From Urophycis tenuis (taxonomy: Eukaryota > Chordata > Actinopteri > Gadiformes > Phycidae), in assembly GCA_036785325.1 (NCBI GenBank), contig JAXIVH010000024.1, positions 3,592,119 to 3,656,118 of the forward strand: a DNA stretch of 64,000 nucleotides, written 5' to 3'. The position numbers were made by a program, and so were the translations under genes. Under the pieces are notes generated by a model. It searched no databases and was not told where the DNA came from. It saw nothing but the letters and a program-made list of their open reading frames with translations. Shown here in pieces: positions 12,301 through 47,130 of this stretch; position 1 is the first letter of the stretch, and every line of letters begins with the position of its first letter.

Positions 12301-15300
12301 AGTCACGTTGGCGACCACAAAGGAGACTGGGACAAGAAGGGAAACCATTTTGTGGACCCACCAGAGGGAGAGCTGGAGGATGAGTCAAAAGTGAGTCAAA
12401 CTAGCAGCAGCAGAGAGGACCACAACACTGCACAACACACCCTGAGATGGGAGACTTTAGTAATTAATCACAGAATGGATATTCTGGTGCAACAAGTCAA
12501 AGGATTTTATTGATCAAATGCACAAAATAAACCAGGGTCACTCTGAACGCTGAAGTTCAAGAAATCGAGAGAAATAACAACATACACATAACGGTAATAA
12601 ACTAATCAAACAAGAGAAAATGAAATAAGAAACATGGAATATAATAAATTGATATACACACCATTGTAAAAAAATTCAATTCAAACATAATGAACCCCCC
12701 CCCCCCTCTCCTCAACCCTCCCCCCCCCCCCCCAATTCATCTCCCCCCTCCTCCACCGCCTCCCCTTCCCTCGTCCCCCTGTCCTCAGCAGCAGGAAGAC
12801 CCGCCTCCCTCTCCGGCCCCCTCTCCGGCCCCCTCCCCGGCCCCCTCCCCGGCCCCCCCGTCTCCCCCCAGCGGCAGGGGCGGCCGGCCGGGGGGAGACG
12901 GGGTCCCCATCCCCTCGCTGCTGTCCATGGCCACGCGGAGCCACATGGACGTGACGCTGCCCCCGCTGCCGGCCGTGGCGCCCGAGGTGCTGCGCGTGGC
13001 CGAGCACCGCCACCGCCAGGGCCTCATGTACCCCTACATCTACCACCTCCTCACCAAGGTCAGGGCCCGGACCCCCGGGGCTGTGGCGCGCGGGGTGGCT
13101 TCTGTCCATACGCCGGCACACACGTTGAGGCGTAAACTCAAAACCCTGGAGCCTAGTTTCAGGTCGTTTTGGGTCTGTGGGACTAATGCAGACCGTTTTC
13201 ACTTTTTTTTTAATTGGTCCAGTGTTGAACGTAATCGGTGTTGGATGTATTCTGTGGAAGCGGGCCGTGATGCACTGTCGGTGTCTTGCTTTACCTTTCG
13301 CCTGACATGTACGTTTGTCATCGTGTCTGTAATATACTGACCCAAATTGAGGTTGAGGCAATCAAAGTTAAAGTTTATTGTCAATCCTACCATACAGTTA
13401 GTGCAAGTAATTACACAGAGGATCGAAATTACGTTTCCCGAACTCCAAATCTGCAATAATCGTAAAAGACAACATATATCATATAACATAACAAATAACA
13501 AAATAGTGCAAAATACAAACACAGACACAGTGGACGTATGCATATTACAGTTTAGGAAGTAGGGAAGGTGCAATATGGCAAAGTGCAAAAGTGAACCAAC
13601 CAATCAATCAATTAATAATTTGACGTTTAACTTTTGTACCCCAGCTATTTGCTCTCTACATGAAGTTAGGACATGAAGTGTCCAGAGATAACGCGTTCCA
13701 CAAGTTAATCCATGCAGGGACTGCATGTGCTCACCTGTGCTCACCTGGTCCCACCTGGGTCTCACCTGGTGCTCACCTGGTGCTCACCTGGTCCCACATG
13801 GTGCTCACCTGGTGCTCACCTGGTCCCACATGGTGCTCACCTGGTGCTCACCTGGTCCCACCTGGTGTTCACCTGGTCCCACCCGGTGCTCACCTGGTCC
13901 CACCTGGTCTCGCCCGGTGCAGGGGGAGATCAAGATGAGCGTGACCATCGAGGACGAGGGCAACAAGGAGCTGCCTGCGGCAGTGCAGCTGTTCCGGCCC
14001 GTGCGGCAGCACGTGTACGGCGTGCTGTTCAGCCTGGCCGAGGCCGCCAAGAAGGCCGAGCGGACCGCCATGAGGAGGGCCTGCCCCCCCGAGTGTGAGA
14101 GGCTATACACACGCACACACGCGCTCGCACACACGCACACATGCACACAACCACACAACCAACCAGGCATGCACCAAAAAAAAAAGATTGCTTATTGAAG
14201 TGGAACTAAATTTCCGAGTACTGTGTACTGATCATTACCAGCTGCTGCTACTAGGAATGGCATTTATTGTGGTGGAAAGAAAGCCTCCCAATTACTTTAT
14301 TGTAACAAAGTAAAATATATTTTATATCAATGAAATATATTTGCAGAAAAACTGCCTAATATGCAAGATATAGGACAAGACGGCTAGAAACTACTATAAT
14401 GTCAGGCATTATGGGTTGCTTCATTTCACGCTCCTTAGATGTGTTCTCTGATCCAGCATTCAGTTCATTCACACACAGCTGCTCACGCCCCCCCCCCCCC
14501 CCCTGGTCTCCCCCCTGGTCTCCCCCCTGGTCTCCCCCCTGGTCTCCCTCCTGTTCTCCCTCCTGGTCTCCCCCCTGGTCTCCCTCCTGTTCTCCCCCCT
14601 GGTCTCCCCCCTGGTCTCCCCCCCAGACACCCCGGTGATGGTGAAGGAGTGGGCGGCCTACAAGGGCAAGCCGCCCCACGCCCCGGAGCTGGTGGAGGCG
14701 CTGCCCTTCCGCGAGTGGACCTGCCCCAACCTGCGCAAGCTGTGGCTGGGCAAGGCCGCCGAGGACAAGAACCGCCGCATGCGGGCCTTCCTGGCCTGCA
14801 TGCGCTCGGACACGCCCGCCATGCTTAACCCCGCCCACGTGCCCGCCCACTTCCTGGTGCTCTGCTGCGTGCTGCGGTGAGTTCTCCGCCCATCGGGGGG
14901 GACGGCTTCACACACGTGGTATGAAGCCCCGACCCGGGCTTCACACACGTGATTGGCTCGTGTGCTGGCGCGTTCTGCACACACGTCCACTCCCGTTTCC
15001 TGCTAAAGAGTTGGACTCCATTGACTCCAGCGGTCCGGAGGACTTATCCCAGACCAGTGGGCTCAGTGGTCAACAACGTGCGTACCGTGAAGCGGTCCTG
15101 GGTCCTCGTATCAGGAAACAGCCGGGTGTGACGGTGTCCCCCCTGTAATGTTATGAGTCTGAATCACCTGTTGAAACAATCCCTGATATTAAGAGTACAA
15201 GGCGATGGATGGGGGGGTTACTCACTCAGTAGATCACACCACCATGGAGACCGTCTCCACGGTGTCTGTTCCACGGTCAGATGACCGACATCTGTTCAGT

Positions 15301-18300
15301 ATGTTCAGTGCAAACACCACGTGTTTTTACTGCGCTCAGTTCCTCATGTGTTTGCCCTCTTGTGTTTTGCCTCAGGTTTATGTTACACTGGCCGGGCGTC
15401 AGAATATTACGTCGTTACGAACTTGACGCTTTCCTAGCACAAGCACTTTCTCCTCAGCTGTACGAACCCGAGCAGCTGCAGGACCTGAAGGTGACTGGAT
15501 GGAGTGAGTCCTCTATGAGGAGCGTCCTGGGAAAGACTAGCCTCGCTCTACTGGGCGAGGCCTGGGTTGATATCTGACCTTATCTCCTTGACTTCACCAC
15601 CAAGGGCCAAACCATCCCAAAATCAACCACACGTGGATCGCGGCTCTGGCCGCTGTTTCACTGGAGGCTCCTCATACTGTTGAGACGAAGGAACGTGCTT
15701 CAGAAAAAACGACCTGTTTTGCAGAAGCATGCTCTCTGTATTTTGTTCCTGCTGTGGGTGACTTTGGAAGGAGCTGTGCTTTGTTCGTGTGGATGGTTTA
15801 GAAAAACGGTTTCGAACAAATACTTTGAACTGAGCTCCGTACGTGGCTCCACATTCTAATTTGGACCATGGGGAACCTTTTGACCAGGACCAGCCAGCCA
15901 AACCATCCACACCCGCTGTGCTCTCGAGTGGCTGTGGGTGGTACCTGTGGGGGGGGGGGGGGGTACCAGTGGGTGGTGTCCCTGTCTGCCTGGTGTGTCT
16001 GCAGCCGTCTACTCTCTGCTCTGCCAGAACACTCGTCTGTTTTCCCCTTCGCTGGCTTTGTGTTTCCCAGGGTTGTAACGATCATACCGCAAAAAAGGAA
16101 ATGTACATTAGGTGTTTAAACATCCATAAAGCCGTTTCGATGATTCTCCCGCTAAAACGCATTCTCTTTAGCACACAACTCACTGTATTTTTTGGGGGGT
16201 AGTTTCCTCACGATTCCAACATCGGCCCATTTGAATCTGACTCGGGCAGAAGCGTCTTTCCCCATGCAACACATGCAGAACCCGCCTGCTGGGTTCTGGG
16301 TTGAGGGGGGCCGTGTCGTTACAGCCCGACCGCTAGCTGGTTCTGGCTTGTTGATGAGGCGTCCTCTGCTTGCTCCCTGCTCTTCACTGTTTCCTGGGGT
16401 CTGTTGGGGCTGGGCGATAGGAAATGATTCATCACCAACACGAAGGCATCATTTTATACCCAGTATGGAGCACAAGTTATACCAAAGAAACGTAATAGAA
16501 ACTGAGGTTCATGACATAAATACTAAATACACAGTAATTGGCCCACATTATATCAGACTAAGACCAGCTAAGGGTCTTTTAATTGGAATACCCTAAAGTC
16601 CTTCAGTTAATTGGAGGACATACGTTAGGCTCACAATGACATTAAAATGTGACCATTAACACGTCCTGTAAGCAGAACCATAAAACAACCAACTGGCTCT
16701 CATTTTGAAAGCATCGCCCAGTCCTGCCATTGGTCTTTAGCCCGGCTTGTCCTTGGTCCTCTGTTCTGAAACCCTTTTTTTTTTAAAAGGTCCACTTGTA
16801 TTTATTTATCTTCCAGATAGACAGCCTGGACCCCCGCGGTGTGCAGCTGGGCGCTCTGTTTATGACGGGCGTGGACATGGCGTTGTTCGCCAACGACGCC
16901 TGTGGTCAGCCAATCCCGTGGGAGAACAGCTGCCCTTGGATGTACTTCGACGGCAAGCTGTTCCAGAGCAAGCTGCTGCGGGCGGCCAGGGAGAAGGCCC
17001 AGCTCTTAGACCTCTGTGACGGTCAGGTAGCTGGCTCCACGCCGTCCACGCCGCACGCTAAACGAGCCGGCTCGTTTAAAAGCCCCCCCCCCCCCCCGTG
17101 ATGGTTTTTGTTTAATTTTCCAAGTGCCTCACTATGTCTCTTGTGGTCCTCCACATAATAATCTATGCTATTGTGTGGCCGCTGCTATGATGAGACCGCA
17201 AAGACATTTACAAAGAAACGGCGTACAGTCAGTTTGTGAACGTTCTGCTCCCTTCTGAACGTACTGTTCCCTTCTTGACATCAGAGTGCTTTTCAGAGGC
17301 ACCTCAACGAGGCGGCGCACTAACGCCAGGTGCGTGCGTGTGTGTGAGCGCGTGCGTGAGCGCCAGGTATGTGACTGGCGCTCCATCTGGGCAGCGGCTG
17401 ATGTTGATGACAAGAGGATTAAGCTTCTAGGACATTAGTCACTTAAGATGCCACAGTGTGTGCCACGTTACATAGATGACATGGCTGATTGCATCACTCG
17501 TGCACAGCGACGCGCGCTCGCTCAAAGAGAGCATCACAACAAATTACTGTGAAAGGGTTGACCGCCCCCCCCCCCCTCCCAGCTTAACCCCAGCTGATGG
17601 ATCCAGGGTCAGCAGAGCTTGTGTAGCACACACACCTGAGAACCTGAGCGTGGCGCTGTTGAGCTTCACCTCTCTACGGCCGGTGGAGAGGTGACAGACA
17701 CACACCGCTCTCCCTCACCCAGCGATGGCGGTCGTTGTTCTCCGTACGTCCAGGGGTTTTTAGCGGGACAGCAAAGCGTGTTTTGCGAGGCTAGTCCCCG
17801 CGGAGCACGGTGAACGGCTAGCTGAGGCGAGGGCGGTGGCGCTGTGGCCCTGGGACCACGGGGGGGGGGGGGGGGGGGGGGGGGGGCGTGACGACGCGAC
17901 ACCGTCTGAGAGGAGGTCCAGTCACTTCACCTCCTTCTAATAGTTACGTTAGGGTTGCGTCCCTATTCTTGGGATCTGTTATTTATTGCATTCTATTATA
18001 TCATTAAATTATTTAGAGGATTTTCTTCAATAAAGATGAAACCACCAGAGGAGCAGGGGCTTTATGATCATAATGTCCTCACAGGCTTGTTTACCTGAGG
18101 AGATGAAAATCTACCAAGAGAGTAATAATTGCGTGTGCCTGTTTCTGTACACTGGGATCAACAAGGCTCAGCGATCTGGATTATCAAGGTTTACTGATTG
18201 AGATCTCATCTCTCTAGCTGCTGCTCTTCACCAACTGGCATCAGTCTCCCTCTCTCTACATATGGTCTCTCTGTCTAACTACTGGTCTCTATTATCTGGT

Positions 18301-20389
18301 CTCTCACTCTCTTTCTAACTACTGGTCTCTCTCTCTCTAACTGATGGTCTCTCGCCCCAGGCGGAGCGTGCTGGTAAGGTGGAGAAGATGCGTCAGAGCA
18401 TCCTGGAGGGCCTCAACTTCTCCCGCCCGCCGCACCACATGCCCTTCCCTCCCCCGCCTCCCCTTCCTCCCCCGCCTCACCCCCATGTCATGCCCTTCTT
18501 CCCCCCCGCCGGCTCCTACTACCCCCCTCCCCCCAAGATGGCGGCTCCGGGCCGGGCCCGGGTGGTGTCGGGTGAGTGGGCTCAGTGACCAGGACCCGGG
18601 TCAGAGTGTGGCCCGATGTTCAGACATGCTTCAGCTCCTCCACGGCTCATCAGTAGATGTTTAATGTGGCTGTGAGGTGTGGCTGTGTTTGGATGATGTT
18701 GGGGAAATACTCCAAAGTTGGTTAGATAAGGCTTTATTGCTGGTGGCCATGTCTGAAATGGCCATAAATGTTGGCTTTCACTTGGCTTATTACCAAGAGC
18801 ATGTGTAACTTGGTACTATCAGGGGAAAGCCACACTCTAATGACTAATTAAAAGCTGAAATACCTGTAATGAATGATCCAGCTGTGACTGTGTGTGTTTA
18901 AATTAATGAAAAATCAAAGTCAAATAATAACTACCACAAACTGCCACGGCACACAAATGCCGCTGAATAATTGCAACAGACATGAGGGAACTTTTATTTT
19001 GAAATGTAATGTCTTCCTCAGGACTGCAAGCGGTTTCCTCCCCCGGGGGTAAACTGGAGATCGCGGGCACGGTGGTGGGCCAGTGGGCCGGCAGCCGGCG
19101 GGGGCGCGGCCGGGGGGGCTTCCCCATCCAGGTGGTGTCTGTAGGGGGACCCAACAGAGGGTACGTACGCGGCTTATCTCGCTCGCTCGCTCGCTCGCTC
19201 TCTCGTAGTTAACACCATTGTGTGTGTGTACATGTAAACCACACCTCCTGTGTAATGAGTGAGTGACCTCGCCCTCTCTGCCCTCCCTCCTGCAGTCGTC
19301 TGAGAGGGGTGATCTCCACCCCCGTCATCAGGGCTTTCGGCCGGGGGGGCCGGTACCACAGCCTGGCCCTCAAGGGCCACCCCACATTCCTGGTACGTGA
19401 CACAGACGTATACACACTGGTACCCATGCACCTTTCTCTTGAGGAGACCCACAGGTGAGGTGGAGGGCAGTCAGGCTTTCAATCAATATCAGATCAACTA
19501 CTCCAAATATATTGCTGAGAGAGAGCATTAGGAATCAAACATCAGGTTAGGAGGTTTTTTTTGTTTCATTTGCGGTAGTCAAGTGAATAGTAGGAGATAG
19601 GGATTACTAATGGCCCGTAACAACAGTCGATAAAATTCCAAATTCAACAGTGTGCTTTAAACTTTATTAAAATATATAAATTATATATCATAAAAACATC
19701 ACTTTCTTTCTATTCCTGTACAAAGAAGAACTGTCGTTGTCGTCTTATTGTGGCTATGGATTTTAAGTTGAGGTGAAAAATGATTCCTCGTCAGTCCTTG
19801 GCCCAAGTCCTCTCCTGCTATGTTTAGTTGCAGTGTAATGGCTGCATACCAAACTGCTGAACCAGTGTCGTTCTTCACTACAGCCTCAGCCTGTCACTTC
19901 CCTTCTCATTTAGGCCCATTCCTTTTGGTTCTTGTCTGAGGACTCCAGTAGAGCTTTCCTTTTCCCCAGACTATCCCTCTGTACCGAAACGGGCTTCAAA
20001 ACAAACTCCCCGACACCGGGACATCGCACCGTTTTCTTTTTTCCCCTGGTAAACATTCCATAGTTAAATTCCTCCGCCCACCCTCTGGTCGGTGTCCCCA
20101 GGGTCCTAAACCCACCCACGTCTCTGCCCCGGACGTGAAGGAGAGGAAGAACGCCAAGCCGGAGGGGAAGTGCGGCCCCGCGGAGGTCGGAGGTCACGGC
20201 GGCGTGGCGAACGGCGTGGAGGACGGCAAGTCGGTGCACGTGAACGGCGAGGTGGATGCCATCCTACCAGGAAGTGCCTTCAGCAGCCCGGACGCCAAGG
20301 CGTGCAATACAGCGAAGCCCCACCTTCCTAATGCACTAACCGTAGAGGGGGGGGGCGCGGGGGGCACCGCCCTGGCCTCAGAAGAGTGA
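4852..20389 (+). CDS. fam120a: fam120a-like, complete 17-exon gene (constitutive coactivator of PPAR-gamma-like protein 1)
   Basis: Exons: 4852-5325, 5923-6169, 6652-6734, 8152-8280, 9075-9165, 9560-9657, 10161-10498, 12303-12390, 12789-13058, 13923-14094, 14627-14876, 15376-15490, 16817-17026, 18361-18571, 19022-19160, 19296-19392, 20102-20389. All are GT-AG and phases join, giving 1099 residues (human about 1118). The protein starts MGVQGFQEYIE, as in the XPG/FEN1-like PIN fold. Other landmarks are RLYGGFYTDWVSGGQWNHML, FREWTCPNL, NDACGQPIPWE, a proline-rich stretch (exon 14) and an RG-rich tract (GSRRGRGRGG, FGRGGR; exons 15-16). Human FAM120A binds RNA and scaffolds Src-family signalling under oxidative stress. 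Adjacency to phf2 and residue matches favour FAM120A over FAM120B or FAM120C. The C-terminus after FGRGGRYH diverges from human, but a PHLPNAL block near the end is retained. Confidence 0.93.
6355..6530 (-). repeat. SINE-like interspersed repeat fragment
   Basis: The phrase ttttagcagacacttatctaaagc is an antisense, mutated form of the common fish SINE tail (cgtctgctaaatg type). It is followed by ttgctcaaggata and ggattgaacccagaatc, also frequent in fish repeats. It lies in fam120a intron 2. The family was not determined. Confidence 0.5.
8281..8676 (+). repeat. 33-bp minisatellite, 12 units, duplicating the exon 4 splice donor
   Basis: Exon 4 of fam120a ends at 8280 in ...TTCACACATTCACAG followed by gtaggg. 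The next 396 bases are exactly twelve 33-bp units, each ending in a copy of this exon end (cacattcacag, cacattcacgg or, once, cacattcacat) followed by GTAGG; the unit after the last begins gtagga at 8677. Because 33 is divisible by three and no unit contains a stop, the array is open in the exon frame and reads VGHVLIYTHSR or close variants. The array belongs to intron 4 if the first donor is used, as the human exon border predicts. Confidence 0.95.
9270..9358. repeat. (TA)n/(TGTA)n simple repeat
   Basis: An AT-rich stretch of tatata and tgtatgta units lies in fam120a intron 5, about 100 bases after the exon 5 donor. Confidence 0.9.
10399..10464 (+). repeat. TCC trinucleotide tract encoding poly-serine in fam120a exon 7
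   Basis: Tandem TCC/ACC codons encode serine runs interrupted by TIT, in the disordered linker that in human FAM120A also holds a serine-rich stretch before SSSDNDE. Here the run ends in SSSENDES. It is coding, in frame, and likely to vary in length. Confidence 0.85.
12485..12660. repeat. interspersed repeat-like fragment in fam120a intron 8
   Basis: The opening ttttattgatcaaatgcacaa and the following A-rich DNA resemble the 'tttattgtcaaatgcac' class of fish repeats, usually decayed LINE or SINE 3' ends read antisense. There is no ORF. A C-rich run follows and leads into the exon 9 acceptor. Confidence 0.35.
12807..12862 (+). repeat. 12-bp coding repeat (SPAP) in fam120a exon 9
   Basis: Units of ccctctccggcc encode (SPAP)n near the start of exon 9, ahead of the conserved IPSLLSMATRSHMD block. 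It is in frame and part of a disordered proline-rich linker. Confidence 0.85.
13350..13575. repeat. interspersed repeat-like fragment in fam120a intron 9
   Basis: The segment aaagtttattgtcaatcct followed by cagaggatcgaaattacgttt is typical of a dispersed fish repeat, probably the antisense 3' end of a non-LTR element. No coding potential remains. The family assignment would need a repeat library search. Confidence 0.5.
13731..13919. repeat. CACCTGGT-type minisatellite abutting the fam120a exon 10 acceptor
   Basis: Interleaved 11- to 13-bp units (ctcacctggtg, cacctggtccca, cacatggtgct) run directly into the acceptor gtgcag at 13922. I count 14 CACCTG hexamers. On the opposite strand the units read CAGGTGAG, which resembles a splice donor or a ZEB/SNAI E-box. 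Confidence 0.92.
14487..14624. repeat. 12-bp CCCCCTGGTCTC minisatellite abutting the fam120a exon 11 acceptor
   Basis: A C run at 14487 is followed by about ten 12-bp units (ccccctggtctc, with cctgttctccct variants), ending at the acceptor cccccccag (14626). The array doubles as the polypyrimidine tract of this intron. Confidence 0.92.
16406..16725. mobile_element. probable MITE with GGGCTGGGCGAT termini
   Basis: The left end gggctgggcgat (16407-16418) and the right end atcgcccagtcc (16713-16724) are inverted copies matching at 11 of 12 bases. The roughly 320-bp interior is AT-rich and non-coding. This terminal phrase is widespread in fish non-autonomous DNA elements. I could not define a target duplication. 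It lies in fam120a intron 12. Confidence 0.5.
17856..17886. repeat. G homopolymer run
   Basis: About 25 consecutive G in fam120a intron 13. A shorter C run stands at 17082-17098. Both are likely sites of assembly length error. Confidence 0.9.
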
Positions 20390-22029
20390 AACCTATTTTT
20401 CTAGCGAGGGTGGATGTGAGTGGCTGAGGTTTGTGTGGCGTGTGTAGAGGACGTTGTAGAGAAGCCTAACAGTTAACGCACATTTATTCCTTTGTCAAAT
20501 AAACTGAAAAAACAAAGTCAACTTTAGCGGATCCCTCTCAGTGAATAGACTCGTTTACAGGAGGCAGGGCCAAACGGCGGCGCTGACTCACGCCGAGGTT
20601 AATACACGCAGCGCTGACGCGACTAGCGACCGCGTCCGTTTCGTCTCCGCATAGCGAAGCTCCAGGAAGCTTTGCCTTTGGAACCCCCTTTTTGTTTCAG
20701 TAGGGATGAGAGAGTTCAGAGTACTCTCTCGAGGTTTGGCACCTCGCTCCCGCGCGCCGAAAGGACTTTGTGTTGTCAGTGTAGCTGCTTGATGCCAAAC
20801 TAAAATCCAATATTTACAAAGAATATCCATCCTCAAAAGCCATTAATACTGGTTTGAGTTTGAAACCCGCAGCATCGCATCAAATAAGCTCAGTCAGAGT
20901 TTTTAAGTATTTCCAGCTTCAAAATAAAATTTACAAGCAACAGCTAAAAAAAAAATTAAAAAAAAAGGTTCTGTCCGACCCGGCCGGCCCGGTCCCTTCC
21001 CGGGGGGTCCCGGGTGGGCCGCGGTCGGGCCCGGCGCGTTGTGATCGTCTCCCCGGGCCGCAGCATGGTGTGTAGGTGGAGACGTGTGTAGTTGATGTGC
21101 ATGTGGTCCCATTCCTCCCTGTTTACGATGAGTGTCCCATTTACACCACACCAGTAATATTGAACTATAATCCATTAGAAGAAAAGACGTTACCTGTTGG
21201 TCTGTAAAAGCTCTTCTTTCCGTTTGTGATATTGGTCTCTGTTGCTTTTAATGAAGAAAGTTAAGAACCTATCTACCCACTCGTATCCATAGTATACATG
21301 ACTGTTCTATTGCTGTTTGATGCATTCGTCGAATATCTGGTTAAAAAAAAAAAAAGGAAATGTTAACAATAATACCAATGTCACCCCTTTAATGTAGCTG
21401 GGATAAGTTGCTTGACCTTCCAAATAAGAGTTTAGCAGTTAATCAGTATCAATTTTAAGATTTGTTCCCTTTGTGTTCTCAAACTCACTTCTTACTAGTC
21501 AATATAGATTTCAACTGCCCTGAGCTTTTCTCATGTTTCTTATGGATCATTAATATGATGTGCCCCTCTCCCCCCAGAGCTGCATAGGTTACCCTTGTAA
21601 GTTGATTTGAAGTTCTTAACACTCTTGAGTTTGTTTTAAAGAATGAACTGTCGGGTTGGCCTGAATGTTGATGGATTGTGATGTGATGTGTATTTGAAGG
21701 CAATGCAACTTACAATGCTTAATAAAAGTCTATTCTTTTAGTATAATTGTAGTTGCTTTGTATATTTGTGTTACTGTGTTTACCTCTGTGATGTTGCACT
21801 TTTACCCTTGTATAAGCCTATTCATTTTGTAGTCACCTCAAATGTACTCAATTAGTTTCTCAATTAAGTATATTTTTCGAGAGCAAATAATTAGACTATA
21901 ATTATTACAATACCAAAGGCGAGAATCACTGTGAAATACTATGACTGCCACCTTCTGGAAATAAAAAATAAATAAATAAAAAACTCAACATTTTCTAAAT
22001 ATTCGAATCAATAATTGATCCGGTTCATC
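20390..22029 (+). other. fam120a 3' UTR and short fam120a-phf2 spacer
   Basis: No gene is visible in this 1.6 kb. Candidate polyadenylation hexamers AATAAA occur at 20498-20503 (about 110 bases past the stop) and 21721-21726 (followed by a T-rich stretch, attcttttagt). The later one would give a 3' UTR of about 1.35 kb. The spacer to the phf2 promoter is therefore only about 300 bases. Confidence 0.55.
21721..21726 (+). terminator. candidate fam120a polyadenylation signal AATAAA
   Basis: A canonical hexamer in an AT-rich context (cttaataaaagtc), 1.33 kb past the stop codon and 0.9 kb before the phf2 ATG. It was chosen over the earlier 20498 site because a U-rich tail follows; both may be used. 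Confidence 0.45.
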
Positions 22030-22608
22030 TCCATGATGTTGTAAAACGCATGGCAGCGAGCGCTCGGTGCGTGTGGTGGTAGCGGAGGGAGCCCGAGGAG
22101 AGGCGACCCCTGGCTGACGAGCCGTCGCGTCGCACAGCCCTGCGCCGCTGAGACGTCCTGCCCGGCTGGTCGACCCGAGACGTTCGGTCTGCACGGAGCG
22201 CGTCGATCCCCGCGCGTTTGGCGAACACGATCGGACCCCCCCACACTGTGGGAAAACTGCAATGTTGACAAGATTCATTCATCTGATTTGAGGACGACTT
22301 TCTGTGTCTCGGCCGCTGACGTAACATGTCCACAATGCGAGGATACCTTTCCGTGTGGTTTTCTGCACGGCTCGGAGCTGCACGGTCCGCGGAAGGCGTA
22401 ATGCGTTTCGGGGAACCACGCGGGGTCTAGAGATTCAACCGAGATCACGTTTTTTTTGTTGGGTGTTTTTTTTTTGCAGCATGGACGGCGTGGATATGTG
22501 GGATTAGGTCCATGTCCAGCGGGACTGGCCGGGATTTGGGGAGTCATATTGTATACTGTTGCAGGACGGTTCCTGCCGCCGTCGACCCGACGTAGTTGTG
22601 AATTGAAC
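22030..22608 (+). promoter_or_regulatory. phf2 promoter and 5' UTR, CpG-rich
   Basis: The DNA is CpG-rich (gcgagcgctcggtgcg, gagccgtcgcgtcgcac) and this continues through exon 1 into intron 1 to about 23.1 kb, consistent with a CpG-island promoter without a TATA box. The frame upstream of ATG 22609 stays open for about 150 bases, but the conserved protein start is MATVPVYCVC, so translation should begin at 22609. Confidence 0.6.

Positions 22609-47130
<24,522 letters not shown>

Noticed and set aside
22456..22608. N-terminal extension of phf2 in the open upstream frame
   Set aside because: The frame is open only because of GC-rich 5' UTR. There is no upstream in-frame ATG in good context, and the conserved start is MATVPVYC.
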